Below are positions 33,244-42,225 of a DNA stretch of 64,000 nucleotides, piece by piece. Numbering within the stretch: position 1 is the first letter of the stretch; every line of letters begins with the position of its first letter. The notes beneath the pieces were generated by a model. It saw only the letters and a program-made list of their open reading frames with translations. It ran no database searches and was not told the DNA's origin. The translations under genes and the position numbers were made by a program. This DNA comes from JBBDXS01 sp040902195. GTDB taxonomy: Bacteria > Chloroflexota > Dehalococcoidia > DSTF01 > RBG-16-68-14. Location: assembly GCA_040902195.1 (NCBI GenBank), contig JBBDXS010000019.1, forward strand, positions 248,001 to 312,000, read 5' to 3'.

Positions 33244-34113
33244 ATGCCTAACCCGAAGGTGGTGATGGACTTCACGGCGATAGACGTTGAGACTGCCAAT
33301 GCGGACTTGGCTAGTATCTGCCAAGTCGGCGTCGTTACCTTCAAGGACTCGAAGCCATCGCACACCTTCCAGACACTCGTCGATCCTGAGGACGAGTTTA
33401 ACCCCGTCAACGTTTCGATTCACGGCATCGACGAGTCCAGTGTCGGCGGTAGCGGCACCTTCCCTGTGGCGATGGAGTCGCTTAGACCCCTCCTCAACGG
33501 ACGGATCGTCGTGTCCCATACCGCGTTCGACCGGCTCGCTATGAATCGCGCGACTGAAAGGTACCAGATCCCAGCAATTGAGTGCCGGTGGCTTGATACT
33601 GCCCGGGTCGTTCGGCGCACTTGGCCTCAATTTGCGAAGTCAGGTTATGGCCTCGCCGATATGGCCCGGTGGTGCGGCATCACCTTCATCCATCACAGAG
33701 CAGATGAGGATGCCCGGGTGGCGGGTATGATCCTTGCACGCGCCATGGCGGAAACGGGGCGATCCGTCGAAGACTGGTTAGTTCGAATCTCTTCGGAGCG
33801 CAACGCGCCTTCTCCGATCAAGCTGACAGGGAATCCAGAAGGCCCCTTTGCTGGTGAAGTTATCGTTTTTACTGGTGCCCTTACCATCCCCCGTCGCGAG
33901 GCGGCTGACCTTGCAGCATCAATTGGGTGCAATGTAGAGACATCCGTCACGAAGAATACCACACTCCTCGTGGTCGGAGACCAAGACATCCGTCGCTTAG
34001 CTGGGCACCAGCTAAGCTCCAAACACCGCAAAGCGGAATCTTTGATTCTCTCCGGGCAGCCACTCCGGATTCTCGGCGAGGCTGACTTCATCAGAATTGT
34101 AGACATTGACTAA
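33244..34113 (+). CDS. DnaQ-like 3'-5' exonuclease with C-terminal BRCT domain
   Basis: A 289-residue protein. Residues about 8-165 form a DEDDh exonuclease: FTAIDVETANADLASICQVG (ExoI Asp and Glu), VSIHGID, VSHTAFDRLAMNRA (ExoII) and HHRADEDARVAG (ExoIII His and Asp). Residues about 200-285 form a BRCT domain like that of bacterial ligase (GEVIVFTGAL, VETSVTKNTTLLVVGDQD, KAESLILSG). It may act in DNA repair or proofreading. Base composition is visibly lower in GC than its neighbours (more AT-rich third positions), suggesting acquisition. An ATG at 33265 is an alternative start. Confidence 0.85.
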   Translation: MPNPKVVMDFTAIDVETANADLASICQVGVVTFKDSKPSHTFQTLVDPEDEFNPVNVSIHGIDESSVGGSGTFPVAMESLRPLLNGRIVVSHTAFDRLAMNRATERYQIPAIECRWLDTARVVRRTWPQFAKSGYGLADMARWCGITFIHHRADEDARVAGMILARAMAETGRSVEDWLVRISSERNAPSPIKLTGNPEGPFAGEVIVFTGALTIPRREAADLAASIGCNVETSVTKNTTLLVVGDQDIRRLAGHQLSSKHRKAESLILSGQPLRILGEADFIRIVDID

Positions 34114-34200
34114 ACGCTTGCGAACCCGTCCGCCTCTACGAGGTAAGATGGCGAGATGCATGAGCTGGGGTGGTGCTTCGATTAGCAGGAAGGACGTTCG

Positions 34201-35079
34201 ATGACAACTGACGGAACAGGCATGAGATCCGTGCTCATCACGGGCGCCTCGACAGGTATCGGCGAGGCGTGCGCGCTCCGGCTCGACAAGGCCGGCTGGC
34301 GTGTCTACGCCGGCGTTCGCAAGGAGGCCGACGGCCAGCGTCTGAAGCAGGGGGCGTCGGACCGCCTCACGCCGATCACGCTCGACGTTACTAACCAGCA
34401 GCAGATCGATGCCGCCGTGCAGACCGTCGCCGCCGCCGTCGGCGAAGGCGGCCTCCATGGTCTCGTCAACAACGCGGGCATCAGCATCAACGGTCCGCTC
34501 GAGTTCCTCACGCCGGATGACATCCGCAAGCAGCTCGAGGTCAACGTCGTCGGCCAGGTCGCGATGGTGCAGGCGTTCTTGCCGCTCATCCGCAAGGCGC
34601 ACGGACGCATCGTCAACATCGGTTCGATCGCCGGTAAGATGGCGACGCCGTTTCTGGGCCCGTACACGGCGTCAAAGCACGCCATGGAGGCGATCAGCGA
34701 CTCGCTCCGGCAGGAGTTGCGCCCGTGGGGCCTCCACGTCGCGCTGATCGAGCCGGGCAGCATTAAGACGGAGATCTGGCAGAAGGGTATCCGTGAGGCC
34801 GACGACTTTCAGCGGAACGCGCCCGAAGAGGCGACGCGCCTCTACGGCAAGGCGTTCAACGCGCTGAAGGACGCGGCGACCAAGTTCGAGGACGCCGGTA
34901 TCCCGGCCGACCGCGTCGCGCGCTCTGTGGAGCACGCACTCACGTCCGGCCGCCCGCGCACGCGCTACATCGTTGGCTTCGACGCGACGGTCCAGCGCAT
35001 CATCAAGAGCGTCGTTCCGGACCGCCTTCGCGACCGGCTCGTAGCGTCGCAGCTCAAGCTGCCTACGAAAGCGGAGTAG
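34201..35079 (+). CDS. SDR family oxidoreductase
   Basis: A 292-residue classical SDR with TGASTGIGEACA, LVNNAGISING, catalytic Ser in VNIGSIAG, Tyr-x3-Lys in YTASKHA and EPGSIKTEIW. A basic residue after the second strand (AGVRKEAD) suggests NADP(H). The C-terminal extension (about residues 240-292) ends in a basic amphipathic stretch (RIIKSVVPDRLRDRLVAS), similar to membrane-associated retinol or steroid dehydrogenase-like SDRs. The ATG at 34201 has an AGGAAGG ribosome-binding site. It lies 18 nt upstream of serS. Confidence 0.88.
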   Translation: MTTDGTGMRSVLITGASTGIGEACALRLDKAGWRVYAGVRKEADGQRLKQGASDRLTPITLDVTNQQQIDAAVQTVAAAVGEGGLHGLVNNAGISINGPLEFLTPDDIRKQLEVNVVGQVAMVQAFLPLIRKAHGRIVNIGSIAGKMATPFLGPYTASKHAMEAISDSLRQELRPWGLHVALIEPGSIKTEIWQKGIREADDFQRNAPEEATRLYGKAFNALKDAATKFEDAGIPADRVARSVEHALTSGRPRTRYIVGFDATVQRIIKSVVPDRLRDRLVASQLKLPTKAE

Positions 35080-35097
35080 GCGGCTAGGGAAGCGCTC

Positions 35098-36375
35098 GTG
35101 CTCGATACCGACTTCATCGTCGAGAACCCCGACGTCGTCCGGCGCGCCATCGAGGCCAAGGGCGTCGATCTCGATCTCGACAGCTTGCTGGCGCTGTACG
35201 GCGAGGTGAAGACGCTTCTCGTCCAGGTCGAGGACGTCCGCCGCGAACGCAACATCGTCTCGAAGGCGACCGGCAAGGCGTCGCCCGAGCAGCGTCCTGC
35301 GCTCATCGAACGCGGACGCGCGCTCGGTGACCAGCTCAAGGAGACGGAGCCACGCCTGCGCGAGCTACAGGAGGAGCTCCAGACGCTCCTGCTCAAGGTC
35401 CCCAACATCCCCGGTCCCGGCGAACCTGTCGGCCGCGATGAGGAATCCAACGTCGAGCTGCGCCGCTGGGGCGAGGCGCCGGAGTTCTCGTTCACGCCGC
35501 GCGACCATATCGAGCTGCTGGAGCTGAACGATTGGGCGGAGCTGGGGCGCATCGGGCAGGTGGCCGGCTCGCGCAGCTACGCCTTGCGCGGCGATCTCGC
35601 CCTCGTCGAGATGGCGGTCTGGCGCTTCGCGATCGATGTTATCCGGCAGCGGGGCTTTACGCTCATCGGCCTGCCGTCGCTCGCTCGCGAGGCGGCCTTT
35701 CTCGGGACAGGGCACTTCCCCTCAGGACAAGAAGACGTCTACCGCGTCGAGGACGACCTCTATCTCTCCGGAACGGCGGAGGTGGGGCTGAACTACCTTC
35801 ATCACGGCGAGATCCTGCCGGAGGCCGCGCTGCCGCGGCAGTACGCAGGCTTCTCGGCCTGCTTTCGGCGCGAGGCCGGCGCCGCCGGCCGCGACGTGCG
35901 CGGCCTCCTGCGCGTCCACCAGTTCTACAAAATCGAGCAGTACGTTGCGTGCGTCGCCGACAAGGAGGAGTCGCATCGCTGGTTTGAGACGCTCCTCGGC
36001 AACGCGGAGGCAGTGCTGCAGGCGCTCGAGCTGCCGTACCGGATCGTACGCACGTGCACGGGCGAGATGGGCGCGGGCAAGGTGCGCATGTGGGACATCG
36101 AGTGCTGGATCCCGAGCCAGCAGGTCTACCGCGAGACGCACTCGAACTCGGAGTTCCACGACTGGCAGGCGCGCCGGACGGATGTACGCTATCGAGGTGA
36201 GGACGGCAAGGTGCGCCACGTGTACACGCTGAACAATACGGTCATCGCGACGCCGCGTATCCTCGTGCCACTGCTCGAAGTACACCAGCAGCCCAATGGC
36301 ACCGTGCGCGTCCCGGCAGCGCTTCGGCCGTACATCGGAGGCATCGAGACGCTGGGGACCCCTCGCGCCGGCTAG
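35098..36375 (+). CDS. serS: Seryl-tRNA synthetase
   Basis: A 425-residue class II aminoacyl-tRNA synthetase charging tRNA-Ser. The N-terminal coiled-coil arm (about 30-105) is followed by motif 2 in FSACFRREAGAAGRDVRGLL (ATP-binding Arg), RVHQFYKIEQ, and motif 3 in ATPRILVPLLEVHQQPNG. The GTG at 35098 (LDTDFIVENPDVVRRAI) has an AGGGAAG ribosome-binding site. Motif 3 normally reads GR-x-L-x-A-I-x-E; here the segment is TPRILVPLLE, still with the Arg, so it is somewhat divergent. The stop shares CTAG with the convergent small gene downstream. Confidence 0.95.
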   Translation: MLDTDFIVENPDVVRRAIEAKGVDLDLDSLLALYGEVKTLLVQVEDVRRERNIVSKATGKASPEQRPALIERGRALGDQLKETEPRLRELQEELQTLLLKVPNIPGPGEPVGRDEESNVELRRWGEAPEFSFTPRDHIELLELNDWAELGRIGQVAGSRSYALRGDLALVEMAVWRFAIDVIRQRGFTLIGLPSLAREAAFLGTGHFPSGQEDVYRVEDDLYLSGTAEVGLNYLHHGEILPEAALPRQYAGFSACFRREAGAAGRDVRGLLRVHQFYKIEQYVACVADKEESHRWFETLLGNAEAVLQALELPYRIVRTCTGEMGAGKVRMWDIECWIPSQQVYRETHSNSEFHDWQARRTDVRYRGEDGKVRHVYTLNNTVIATPRILVPLLEVHQQPNGTVRVPAALRPYIGGIETLGTPRAG

Positions 36376-36662
36376 TGCCCGCGGCGGAGCAGCCAGCGGC
36401 GATCGATCGCGTCGCCGTGGCCCGACCAGCGCTCAAACTCTACGACCAGTAACGATTCGCCCTCGCGCCAGAGCGCCGCAAGCCAGTCGCGAATGTCGCT
36501 CGGCTCCGCGTCCGTGTAGACAGCGAAGGTGCCGGCGTGCAGATGACGCACGTTGTGCGGCGCGACGTGTTCGAGCAAGGCGGCCTCGATCACGTCCCGG
36601 AGCGAGCGGGCCGGCGACGAGGCGCTCACGCACTTCAGCGTGCCCGGCCCGATGTCCTCCAC
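36372..36662 (-). CDS. Small uncharacterised protein
   Basis: A 96-residue protein from GTG 36662 with no family that I recognise. It contains SLRDVIEAALLEHVAPHNVRH and a conserved-looking core GTFAVYTDAEPSDIRDWLAALW followed by LLVVEFERWSGHG, which looks like a small alpha-beta fold. It starts one base after the stop of the dienelactone hydrolase, so it is probably the distal gene of that unit. It converges with serS, with overlapping stops at CTAG (36372-36375). Confidence 0.65.
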   Translation of the reverse strand: MEDIGPGTLKCVSASSPARSLRDVIEAALLEHVAPHNVRHLHAGTFAVYTDAEPSDIRDWLAALWREGESLLVVEFERWSGHGDAIDRRWLLRRGH

Positions 36663-36663
36663 G

Positions 36664-37365
36664 CTACGCTAGGTAGCGGCGGAACCAGCCAACGCACTTC
36701 GTCCAGGCGTCGTTCGCCGCGTCCTCTCGATAGGCAGGGCGGCCTGCGCCCATGAAGCCGTGGCCGGCGCCGGAGTAGCTGTAAAACTCGTGTGAGATAT
36801 TGAGACTGGTCAACTTCTCGTCGATCTCCGCGACGTCGGCGGGGTTGGGGTTGCCGTCTTCCTCACCGAAGAGGCCGAGGACCGGGCAAGAAATCCGGCC
36901 GCTCATTTCAAACGGCGCCGGGCCGTTGCCCCAGGGCCGCTTGATGTTGCCGCCGTAAAACACCACGCTGGCCCGGAGCTCCTGGTTCTGCGCCGCCATC
37001 AGATAGCTGACGCGTCCGCCCATGCAGAACCCCGTGATGCCGACCGAGTCAGCGCGAGCCTCAGGGAGCGTCTTCGCGTGCGCGATCGCGGCGTTGACGT
37101 CCTTCACGACGTTGTCGTCGCGCAGGCGTCCCATGCGCGTGAGCGGGTCGTCGCTGCTGTTCGGGTCTTCGCGATGGTAGAGGTCCGGCGCGATCCCGAC
37201 GAAGCCCGCTTCTGCGATGCGGTCGGTCATCGACTGCACGAAGTCGTCGACTCCGCCGGCGTGCTGTATTACGACGACGGCGGGGGAGGGCCCTTGTCCT
37301 GTCGGCAGCGTCACGTAGCAGCGCATCGCCCCATCGACGTCCACGGTGTCCCAGCGTCCTGCCAT
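36664..37365 (-). CDS. Dienelactone hydrolase family protein
   Basis: A 233-residue alpha/beta hydrolase. The catalytic triad is Cys in GITGFCMGGRV, Asp in GLFGEEDGNP and His in YSGAGHGFM, the arrangement of dienelactone hydrolases. The oxyanion region is VVIQHAGGVDD. It lies nine nt downstream of an SDR gene on the same strand and may take part in catabolism of an aromatic or lactone compound, but no ring-cleavage genes are nearby. The physiological substrate is unknown. Confidence 0.9.
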   Translation of the reverse strand: MAGRWDTVDVDGAMRCYVTLPTGQGPSPAVVVIQHAGGVDDFVQSMTDRIAEAGFVGIAPDLYHREDPNSSDDPLTRMGRLRDDNVVKDVNAAIAHAKTLPEARADSVGITGFCMGGRVSYLMAAQNQELRASVVFYGGNIKRPWGNGPAPFEMSGRISCPVLGLFGEEDGNPNPADVAEIDEKLTSLNISHEFYSYSGAGHGFMGAGRPAYREDAANDAWTKCVGWFRRYLA

Positions 37366-37374
37366 CTTCGCCTC

Positions 37375-38136
37375 CTATCGTCGCTCGAATGCGTAGTCGA
37401 TACCGCCGCGTACCGTCACGCGCAGGATGGCGCCCGCGCGCGAGTCGTCCCGAACGAGCTGCAGCACGCCCTCGGCGATCTGCTCGGGCTTCAGGACGCC
37501 GCCGACCTCCGCCGTCATTGCGCCAAATGCGGCCTCGATCGCGGCGGGCTCGCCCTGGCGCACCATCGGCGTGTCGGTGAACGAGGGGCAGACCGCGTTC
37601 ACTCGGATGCCTTCGCCCGCCAGGTAGGCGAGCGAGCGGGAGAACTGGACCACACCGGCCTTCGTTGCCGCGTAGACGGGGTTCGCCGCCATCGGAACGA
37701 GGCCGCCCATCGACGCGGTGTTGACGATCACGCCGCCTCCGCCTTGCTTGCGCATGTGCTGCACCTCGAGCTGCGTTGCCCCGATGACGGCCTGCAGGTT
37801 CACCGCGACGGTCCGCTGCCACTGCTCCGCTGTCATCGAGAAGAAGTCGCCGCGCTCGGAGACGCCGGCGTTGTTGTGCACGATATCGACGCGACCAAAC
37901 TCGCGCGTCGCGAAAGCGAGCAGCGCCTGCACATCGTCGAGCGATGTGACGTCCGTGCGAAGGAAGCGCGCGTCGCCGCCCGAGGACTCGATGTCCTTGA
38001 CGGCCTGCGCTCCGAGCTCCGCTTGTAGATCGGCGAGGACGACGCGCGCGCCGTTCGCGGAGAGCAGCTTCGCCGTGGCGAATCCGATGCCGGACGCGCC
38101 GCCGGAGATAATCGCGACTCTGCCGCTCGGGTCCAT
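37375..38136 (-). CDS. SDR family oxidoreductase
   Basis: A 253-residue SDR with SGGASGIGFATAKLL, the cofactor acidic residue in VVLADLQAE (NAD preference), VHNNAGVSERG, Ser in NTASMGG, Tyr-x3-Lys in YAATKAG and CPSFTDTPMV. The start is ATG 38136, supported by AAAGGAGG a few bases upstream; a longer frame adds residues unlike any SDR. Its ATG overlaps the stop of the truncated nitroreductase ORF (TAATG). The dienelactone hydrolase follows nine nt downstream. Confidence 0.9.
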   Translation of the reverse strand: MDPSGRVAIISGGASGIGFATAKLLSANGARVVLADLQAELGAQAVKDIESSGGDARFLRTDVTSLDDVQALLAFATREFGRVDIVHNNAGVSERGDFFSMTAEQWQRTVAVNLQAVIGATQLEVQHMRKQGGGGVIVNTASMGGLVPMAANPVYAATKAGVVQFSRSLAYLAGEGIRVNAVCPSFTDTPMVRQGEPAAIEAAFGAMTAEVGGVLKPEQIAEGVLQLVRDDSRAGAILRVTVRGGIDYAFERR

Positions 38137-38273
38137 TAGGCCTCCTTTACTTCCGTGCGCTGCGCGTCGACGAGCTGGGAGAGGGCATCGGGGATAGGGT
38201 CCGGTCGAAAGCGTCGCAGGATACGGGTGGTGTACATCGCCTGGAACAGGCCGAACGGTTGGTCGTTGGTCAC
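38136..38273 (-). pseudogene. Truncated nitroreductase N-terminus
   Basis: From GTG 38273 a 45-residue frame reads FGLFQAMYTTRILRRFRPD followed by PIPDALSQLVDAQ. This is the N-terminal signature of nitroreductase-family flavoproteins (LFEAIYTTRAxRRFxPDPVPDE). It then stops at TAA 38136 after an unrelated tail (RTEVKEA), where the family would continue with about 150 more residues. I read this as a deletion remnant. The final codon region overlaps the SDR start as TAATG and the tail coincides with the SDR ribosome-binding site, so it may survive as a coupling leader. Confidence 0.6.
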
Positions 38274-38345
38274 AGAAGGCTCCACGGGTCGAGGCGGCCC
38301 GCGCCATCATAGCGGACGGCTGTATGCCTCGCTAGCGCGCCGATG

Positions 38346-38372
38346 TTGTGCGCAGACCGCCCGTGTTATAGT
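38346..38372 (+). promoter_or_regulatory. Promoter of tRNA-Asp
   Basis: TTGTGC (38346-38351) and TATAGT (38367-38372) with a 15-nt spacer, about 40 nt before the tRNA. Confidence 0.5.
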
Positions 38373-38412
38373 GATATCTGCAGAGGCCGCCTTGTGGCTG
38401 CCTGTGCCTAAC

Positions 38413-38489
38413 GGCCCCGTGGTGTAGCGGCCTAACACGCCGCCCTGTCAAGGCGGAGATCGGCAGTTCGAATCTGCTCGGGGTCGCCA
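38413..38489 (+). tRNA. tRNA-Asp (anticodon GTC)
   Basis: The 77-nt cloverleaf has acceptor GGCCCCG/CGGGGTC (one G-T pair), anticodon stem CCGCC/GGCGG with loop CTGTCAA giving anticodon GTC, T loop TTCGAAT and an encoded CCA. It reads GAC/GAU codons. Confidence 0.95.
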
Positions 38490-38500
38490 TCGGACCATAG

Positions 38501-38533
38501 AGGAGCCGCCTCACAGCTCGTGGGGCGGCTCCT
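38501..38533 (+). terminator. Terminator after tRNA-Asp
   Basis: AGGAGCCGCC and GGCGGCTCCT form a 10-bp stem around a 13-nt loop, 11 nt after the tRNA. It ends CCTTG, so the T tract is minimal. Confidence 0.55.
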
Positions 38534-38592
38534 TGTACCTGGGCATCAGGCTATCCCTTAGACGGCGTACCCGGCCGATACTATCTGTAGCT

Positions 38593-40362
38593 ATGACTCA
38601 GCTACGATTGGCAGCGGCCTGGGTGGGGAAGAGCATCTTCTTCCCCACCCGCCATATCCGCTGGAAGATTATCGCGCCGTACGTTGTGCTGACCGCCGTG
38701 ATCGCGGCGGCCGGCACGTTCATGGCCACGCGCCTCGTCACGGGCTCCCTGCAGGAACGCTTCGAGAACCAGTTGGCTGAGGCCGGGCGCGTGACGTCCG
38801 ACTCCGTCGTGCGGCGCGAGCGACAACACCTCGAGGTTGTCCGCGGCATTTCGTTTACCGATGGCGTCGCGGGGGCGGCAGAGAACGGCGATGGCGACAA
38901 GTTGAACAGTCTGGTTCTGCCGCTGGCCGCCAACAGCCAGACAGAGCTTGTCGAGGTCCTCGATGTGCGTGGCGAGCGCGTGTACGGAGCGCATCTCGCC
39001 AATAGCGAGGCCCTCCAGTACGAACCGATCGCGGACGACGCGGACCGGTCGACTTGGCCCGCGGTCCAGCGCGTCGTCGCGCAGGACCAGGACAGCCTCG
39101 GCGACAAGTATGCGCAGATCGTCCAGACGGAGTACGGGTATGCGCTCTACACGGCCGGGCCGATCTACGATGGTGAAACGTTCGCGGGCGTCGTGCTCAT
39201 CGGAAGCCTGCTGCAATCGTTCCTGCCGGTCGCGAAGACGGAAGCGCTCGCCGACATCACGTTTTACGACTTCGAAGGCGCGCCGCTCGCCTCGACGTTC
39301 GTCACGCCGGAGAGCAAAGACGAAGGCAACCTCACGCCCCACGCTTCGGTCGCCGCCGACTTCGATCAGCCGGGCGCCATTCGCGAGAGCAAGACGCTGT
39401 TCGGCCGCGACTTCGACCTCCTGTATGGACCGGTGGTGATCCGCAATCAGGCCGTCGGGATGTATTCCGTCGCGTTGCCGTCGTCGTTCATTCTGAGCGC
39501 CGGCAGCTCGACGCGCTGGCAGCTCGGCGCGCTGTTCGCGCTCACGATGAGCATCGTGCTGGCAGCGGGCTGGCTGCTGGCGCGCAGCCTGACGAGGCCG
39601 CTCCTACGCCTTGTCCAGGCCGCGCGAGCCGTCACGGCGGGCGACCTCACGGCTCGCTCCGGTGTCCACACATCGGACGAGGTGGGGGTGCTCGCGAACT
39701 CCTTCGACTTGATGACGGAGCGCCTCCAGCGCCAGCACCTCGCCACCATCCGGGCGCTGACGTCCGCGATCGACGCGCGCGATCCGTATACCGCCGGCCA
39801 CTCCTCGCGCGTGGGACAGCTCGCGGTGTTGATCGGCGAAGACATGGACCTTGCCGTGGCGACACTCCAGCACCTCGAGATCGGTGGCTACCTGCACGAC
39901 ATCGGCAAGATCGGCGTGCGCGACTCCATCCTCCTCAAGCCGGGCCGGCTGACGCCCGAGGAGCGTGAGATGATCGAGCGCCACCCGCACGTCGGCCTCG
40001 ACATCCTGAAGCCGGTGCATCTCGCCCCGGAAGTGATCGCCTTCGTAGGAGGCCACCACGAAAAACTCGACGGCAGCGGCTATCCGCGCGGCAAGCGCGC
40101 CACCGAGCTAACCGTCATCCCACGCATCGCTGCGATCGCCGACATCTACGATGCTCTTACCACCGACCGTCCGTATCGTGACGCGATGACGGTCGATGAG
40201 TCCGTCGCGATCATGCGGCGCGAAGCTGAGGATGGCAAACTCGATCGCAGCATCCTCGTACGTTTCGAGCGCCTCATCCCGGACTGGGAGCGCCTCCGCC
40301 GTACAGACCCCGCATTGAAGGGATTCAGGCTACCGGACGACCCGCTCGCGCAGGTGGCCTGA
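38593..40362 (+). CDS. Membrane sensor HD-GYP phosphodiesterase
   Basis: A 589-residue inner-membrane protein that probably degrades cyclic di-GMP in response to an external signal. TM1 is about 25-47, an extracytoplasmic single-Cache-like sensor about 48-305, TM2 about 312-336 (LGALFALTMSIVLAAGWLLA), then a HAMP segment to about 385. The HD-GYP domain has the metal motif YLHDIGKIG near 435, GHHEKLDGSGYP near 490 (HHE and GYP both intact), and PRIAAIADIYDALTTDRPYR. The start is the ATG at 38593; an upstream in-frame alternative lies inside the tRNA terminator. A TACTAT box 8 nt before the ATG hints at a very short or absent leader. Confidence 0.9.
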   Translation: MTQLRLAAAWVGKSIFFPTRHIRWKIIAPYVVLTAVIAAAGTFMATRLVTGSLQERFENQLAEAGRVTSDSVVRRERQHLEVVRGISFTDGVAGAAENGDGDKLNSLVLPLAANSQTELVEVLDVRGERVYGAHLANSEALQYEPIADDADRSTWPAVQRVVAQDQDSLGDKYAQIVQTEYGYALYTAGPIYDGETFAGVVLIGSLLQSFLPVAKTEALADITFYDFEGAPLASTFVTPESKDEGNLTPHASVAADFDQPGAIRESKTLFGRDFDLLYGPVVIRNQAVGMYSVALPSSFILSAGSSTRWQLGALFALTMSIVLAAGWLLARSLTRPLLRLVQAARAVTAGDLTARSGVHTSDEVGVLANSFDLMTERLQRQHLATIRALTSAIDARDPYTAGHSSRVGQLAVLIGEDMDLAVATLQHLEIGGYLHDIGKIGVRDSILLKPGRLTPEEREMIERHPHVGLDILKPVHLAPEVIAFVGGHHEKLDGSGYPRGKRATELTVIPRIAAIADIYDALTTDRPYRDAMTVDESVAIMRREAEDGKLDRSILVRFERLIPDWERLRRTDPALKGFRLPDDPLAQVA

Positions 40363-40363
40363 C

Positions 40364-42173
40364 GTGCCCGCCGCACCCACTGCCAGTACACAGGATCCCC
40401 AAACGGGGGAGCGCTCACGTTCCGCGTTGCGGACGCTGGCTACCGTTCTGCTCGCCTTCGTCGGAAACCGTCGAGCGCATCGATGTCGTCCACTTCCCGG
40501 CCGAACCGCCGGCCAGCGCGCCAGGGGACAGCCCGGCGACGTCGTCGACGGCCACGCCGCGCTCTCCTGAGACCGAGACGCCCAGCGAGCCGGCCGCATC
40601 GCTGCCGGAAATAGCCCCGACGCGTGTGCCTACGGATCCGCCACCTACGAGTACCGCTGCGCCTCGGCCCACGAGCACGCCGACGCCTGTGCCGCCGAAC
40701 ACGCCGACTCCTGTGCTGGCGAACACGCCGACGCGCGCGCCGACGAACACGCCGCGGCCCACAGCGACCAGCACTACGGTCCCAACGCGTACGCCGACGC
40801 CTGTGCGCACGCCAACGCCTGTGCTCACGCCGACGCCCATCATGCCTGCGACACCGCTGCCGACCGCCGTCCCAACAGCGGTACCGACGGTGCTTCGGAC
40901 GGTGCTACCGACCGACGTGCCGGCGACGGAGACGCTGGGACCTAACGTCACACCGACGGATACTCCGCTCATCCGGCCAACGGAGACGCCTACCGTTAGC
41001 GCCACGGAAACGCCGCTGCCTACGGCTACGCCAACTGCGGTTTCGACGGCCGTCGCCACGGTTGTTCCAACACCGCTGCCTACCGCCGTGAACACCGCGT
41101 CGCCGACGCCGGGCACACCAACGCCAACGAAGACCCCCACGCCGACCAGTACGCCAACGCCAACGAGCGCGCCAACAGAGACGCCTACGCCAACCGAGAC
41201 GCCGCTGCCGCCCGTGAAGGTCTACATACAGCCCGCAGACCAGACCACCGTCGGCCCGTCCGTCTCAGTAGACGTCATGATCGAGGACGCGATCAATCTC
41301 GGCGGCTACAACATCGACATACGTTGGGACGAGGAGGTCCTGAGCTCCGTCAGCATCACGAACGGTTCGTTCTTGGGCTCGACGGGACGCACCGTGACCT
41401 GCCAGCCGCCCGATGTCGATCCAGACAGGATCCGGTTCGAGTGCATAACCAGCGGCCCGGAGACCGGCCCTGCCGGCGTCGGCGTTCTAGCGACGATCGT
41501 GTTTGCAACGGTCGATCCCGGCCAGTCGGAGATGGAAGTCCACGATGCCGAGATAACGCGCGTCAGCGGCGAGATGGTAAAGGCTGCTACGGAGAGTGGC
41601 AGCGTCACTGTGAAGCAGCCGACACCGACCTCAACGCCCACTCCCGCCCAGGTCATCGTTACGCTTCCGGCAGCCCAAGACACCCGCGTCATCGAAAACA
41701 ATCCCGACTCAAACTTCGGAACCGGCCCGCACCTCAACGTCGACCCCGACTCGAGCGGGGTACAGCGCTCGTTCATGTTGTTTGACCTGTCCTCGATACC
41801 GGCCGGGGCGACAATCGAAGATGCGAGCCTGACGCTGTGTTATGCGATCCCGCCGCTGCTCGCCGCCATCGGCCGCCAGCACGACGTAATCGCCGTCACG
41901 GCGAGCTGGGCGGAGGCGGACGTAACGTGGAACACCCAGCCTGGCGTCGCGGCGGGCGCGACGGACTCGATTAACGTGCCGCTGCTCGGCGGCTGCGTCA
42001 CCTTCAACGTCACTGGCGATGTGCAGAGTTGGATCGACGGCGCCAGCAACTTCGGTTGGCGGATCGCTGATGGGAACGAGGGAGGATCTTCGGCCGCGGC
42101 GATTTATGCCAGCGGGGACAACGGTGGTAGCGTTAACGAGCCGCTACTCAGCGTCCAGTACGTTGCGCCATAG
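40364..42173 (+). pseudogene. Thr/Pro-rich cohesin-DNRLRE surface protein with probable frameshift
   Basis: The main frame is open from GTG 40626 (515 residues): a long Pro-Thr linker (about 1-195), a cohesin-like domain (about 198-330, VKVYIQPADQTTV...LGGYNIDIRWDEEVL), a second short linker, and a C-terminal DNRLRE/CBM96-like domain (about 345-515, DTRVIENNPDSNFGTG...YASGDNGGSVNEPLL). Coding character clearly continues upstream of 40626 in the same frame (SETVERIDVVHFPAEPPASA). A start with a signal-like stretch (GTG 40364, LRTLATVLLAF) is in another frame, one base off near 40455. One base difference would join them. Either there is a sequence error or the gene has lost its signal. It is probably exported and anchors or binds cell-surface partners. 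Confidence 0.7.
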
Positions 42174-42225
42174 AGAAACGGCCCTCGTGTGGAAGGCCGC
42201 TTGGCTGCCATCGCTGGTCGCGCGG

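Noticed and set aside
40620..41220. Dense short-period repeats suggesting a CRISPR or tandem array
   Set aside because: The repeats are degenerate codons for a Pro-Thr-rich protein linker in one open frame; there are no constant repeats with unique spacers and no cas genes.
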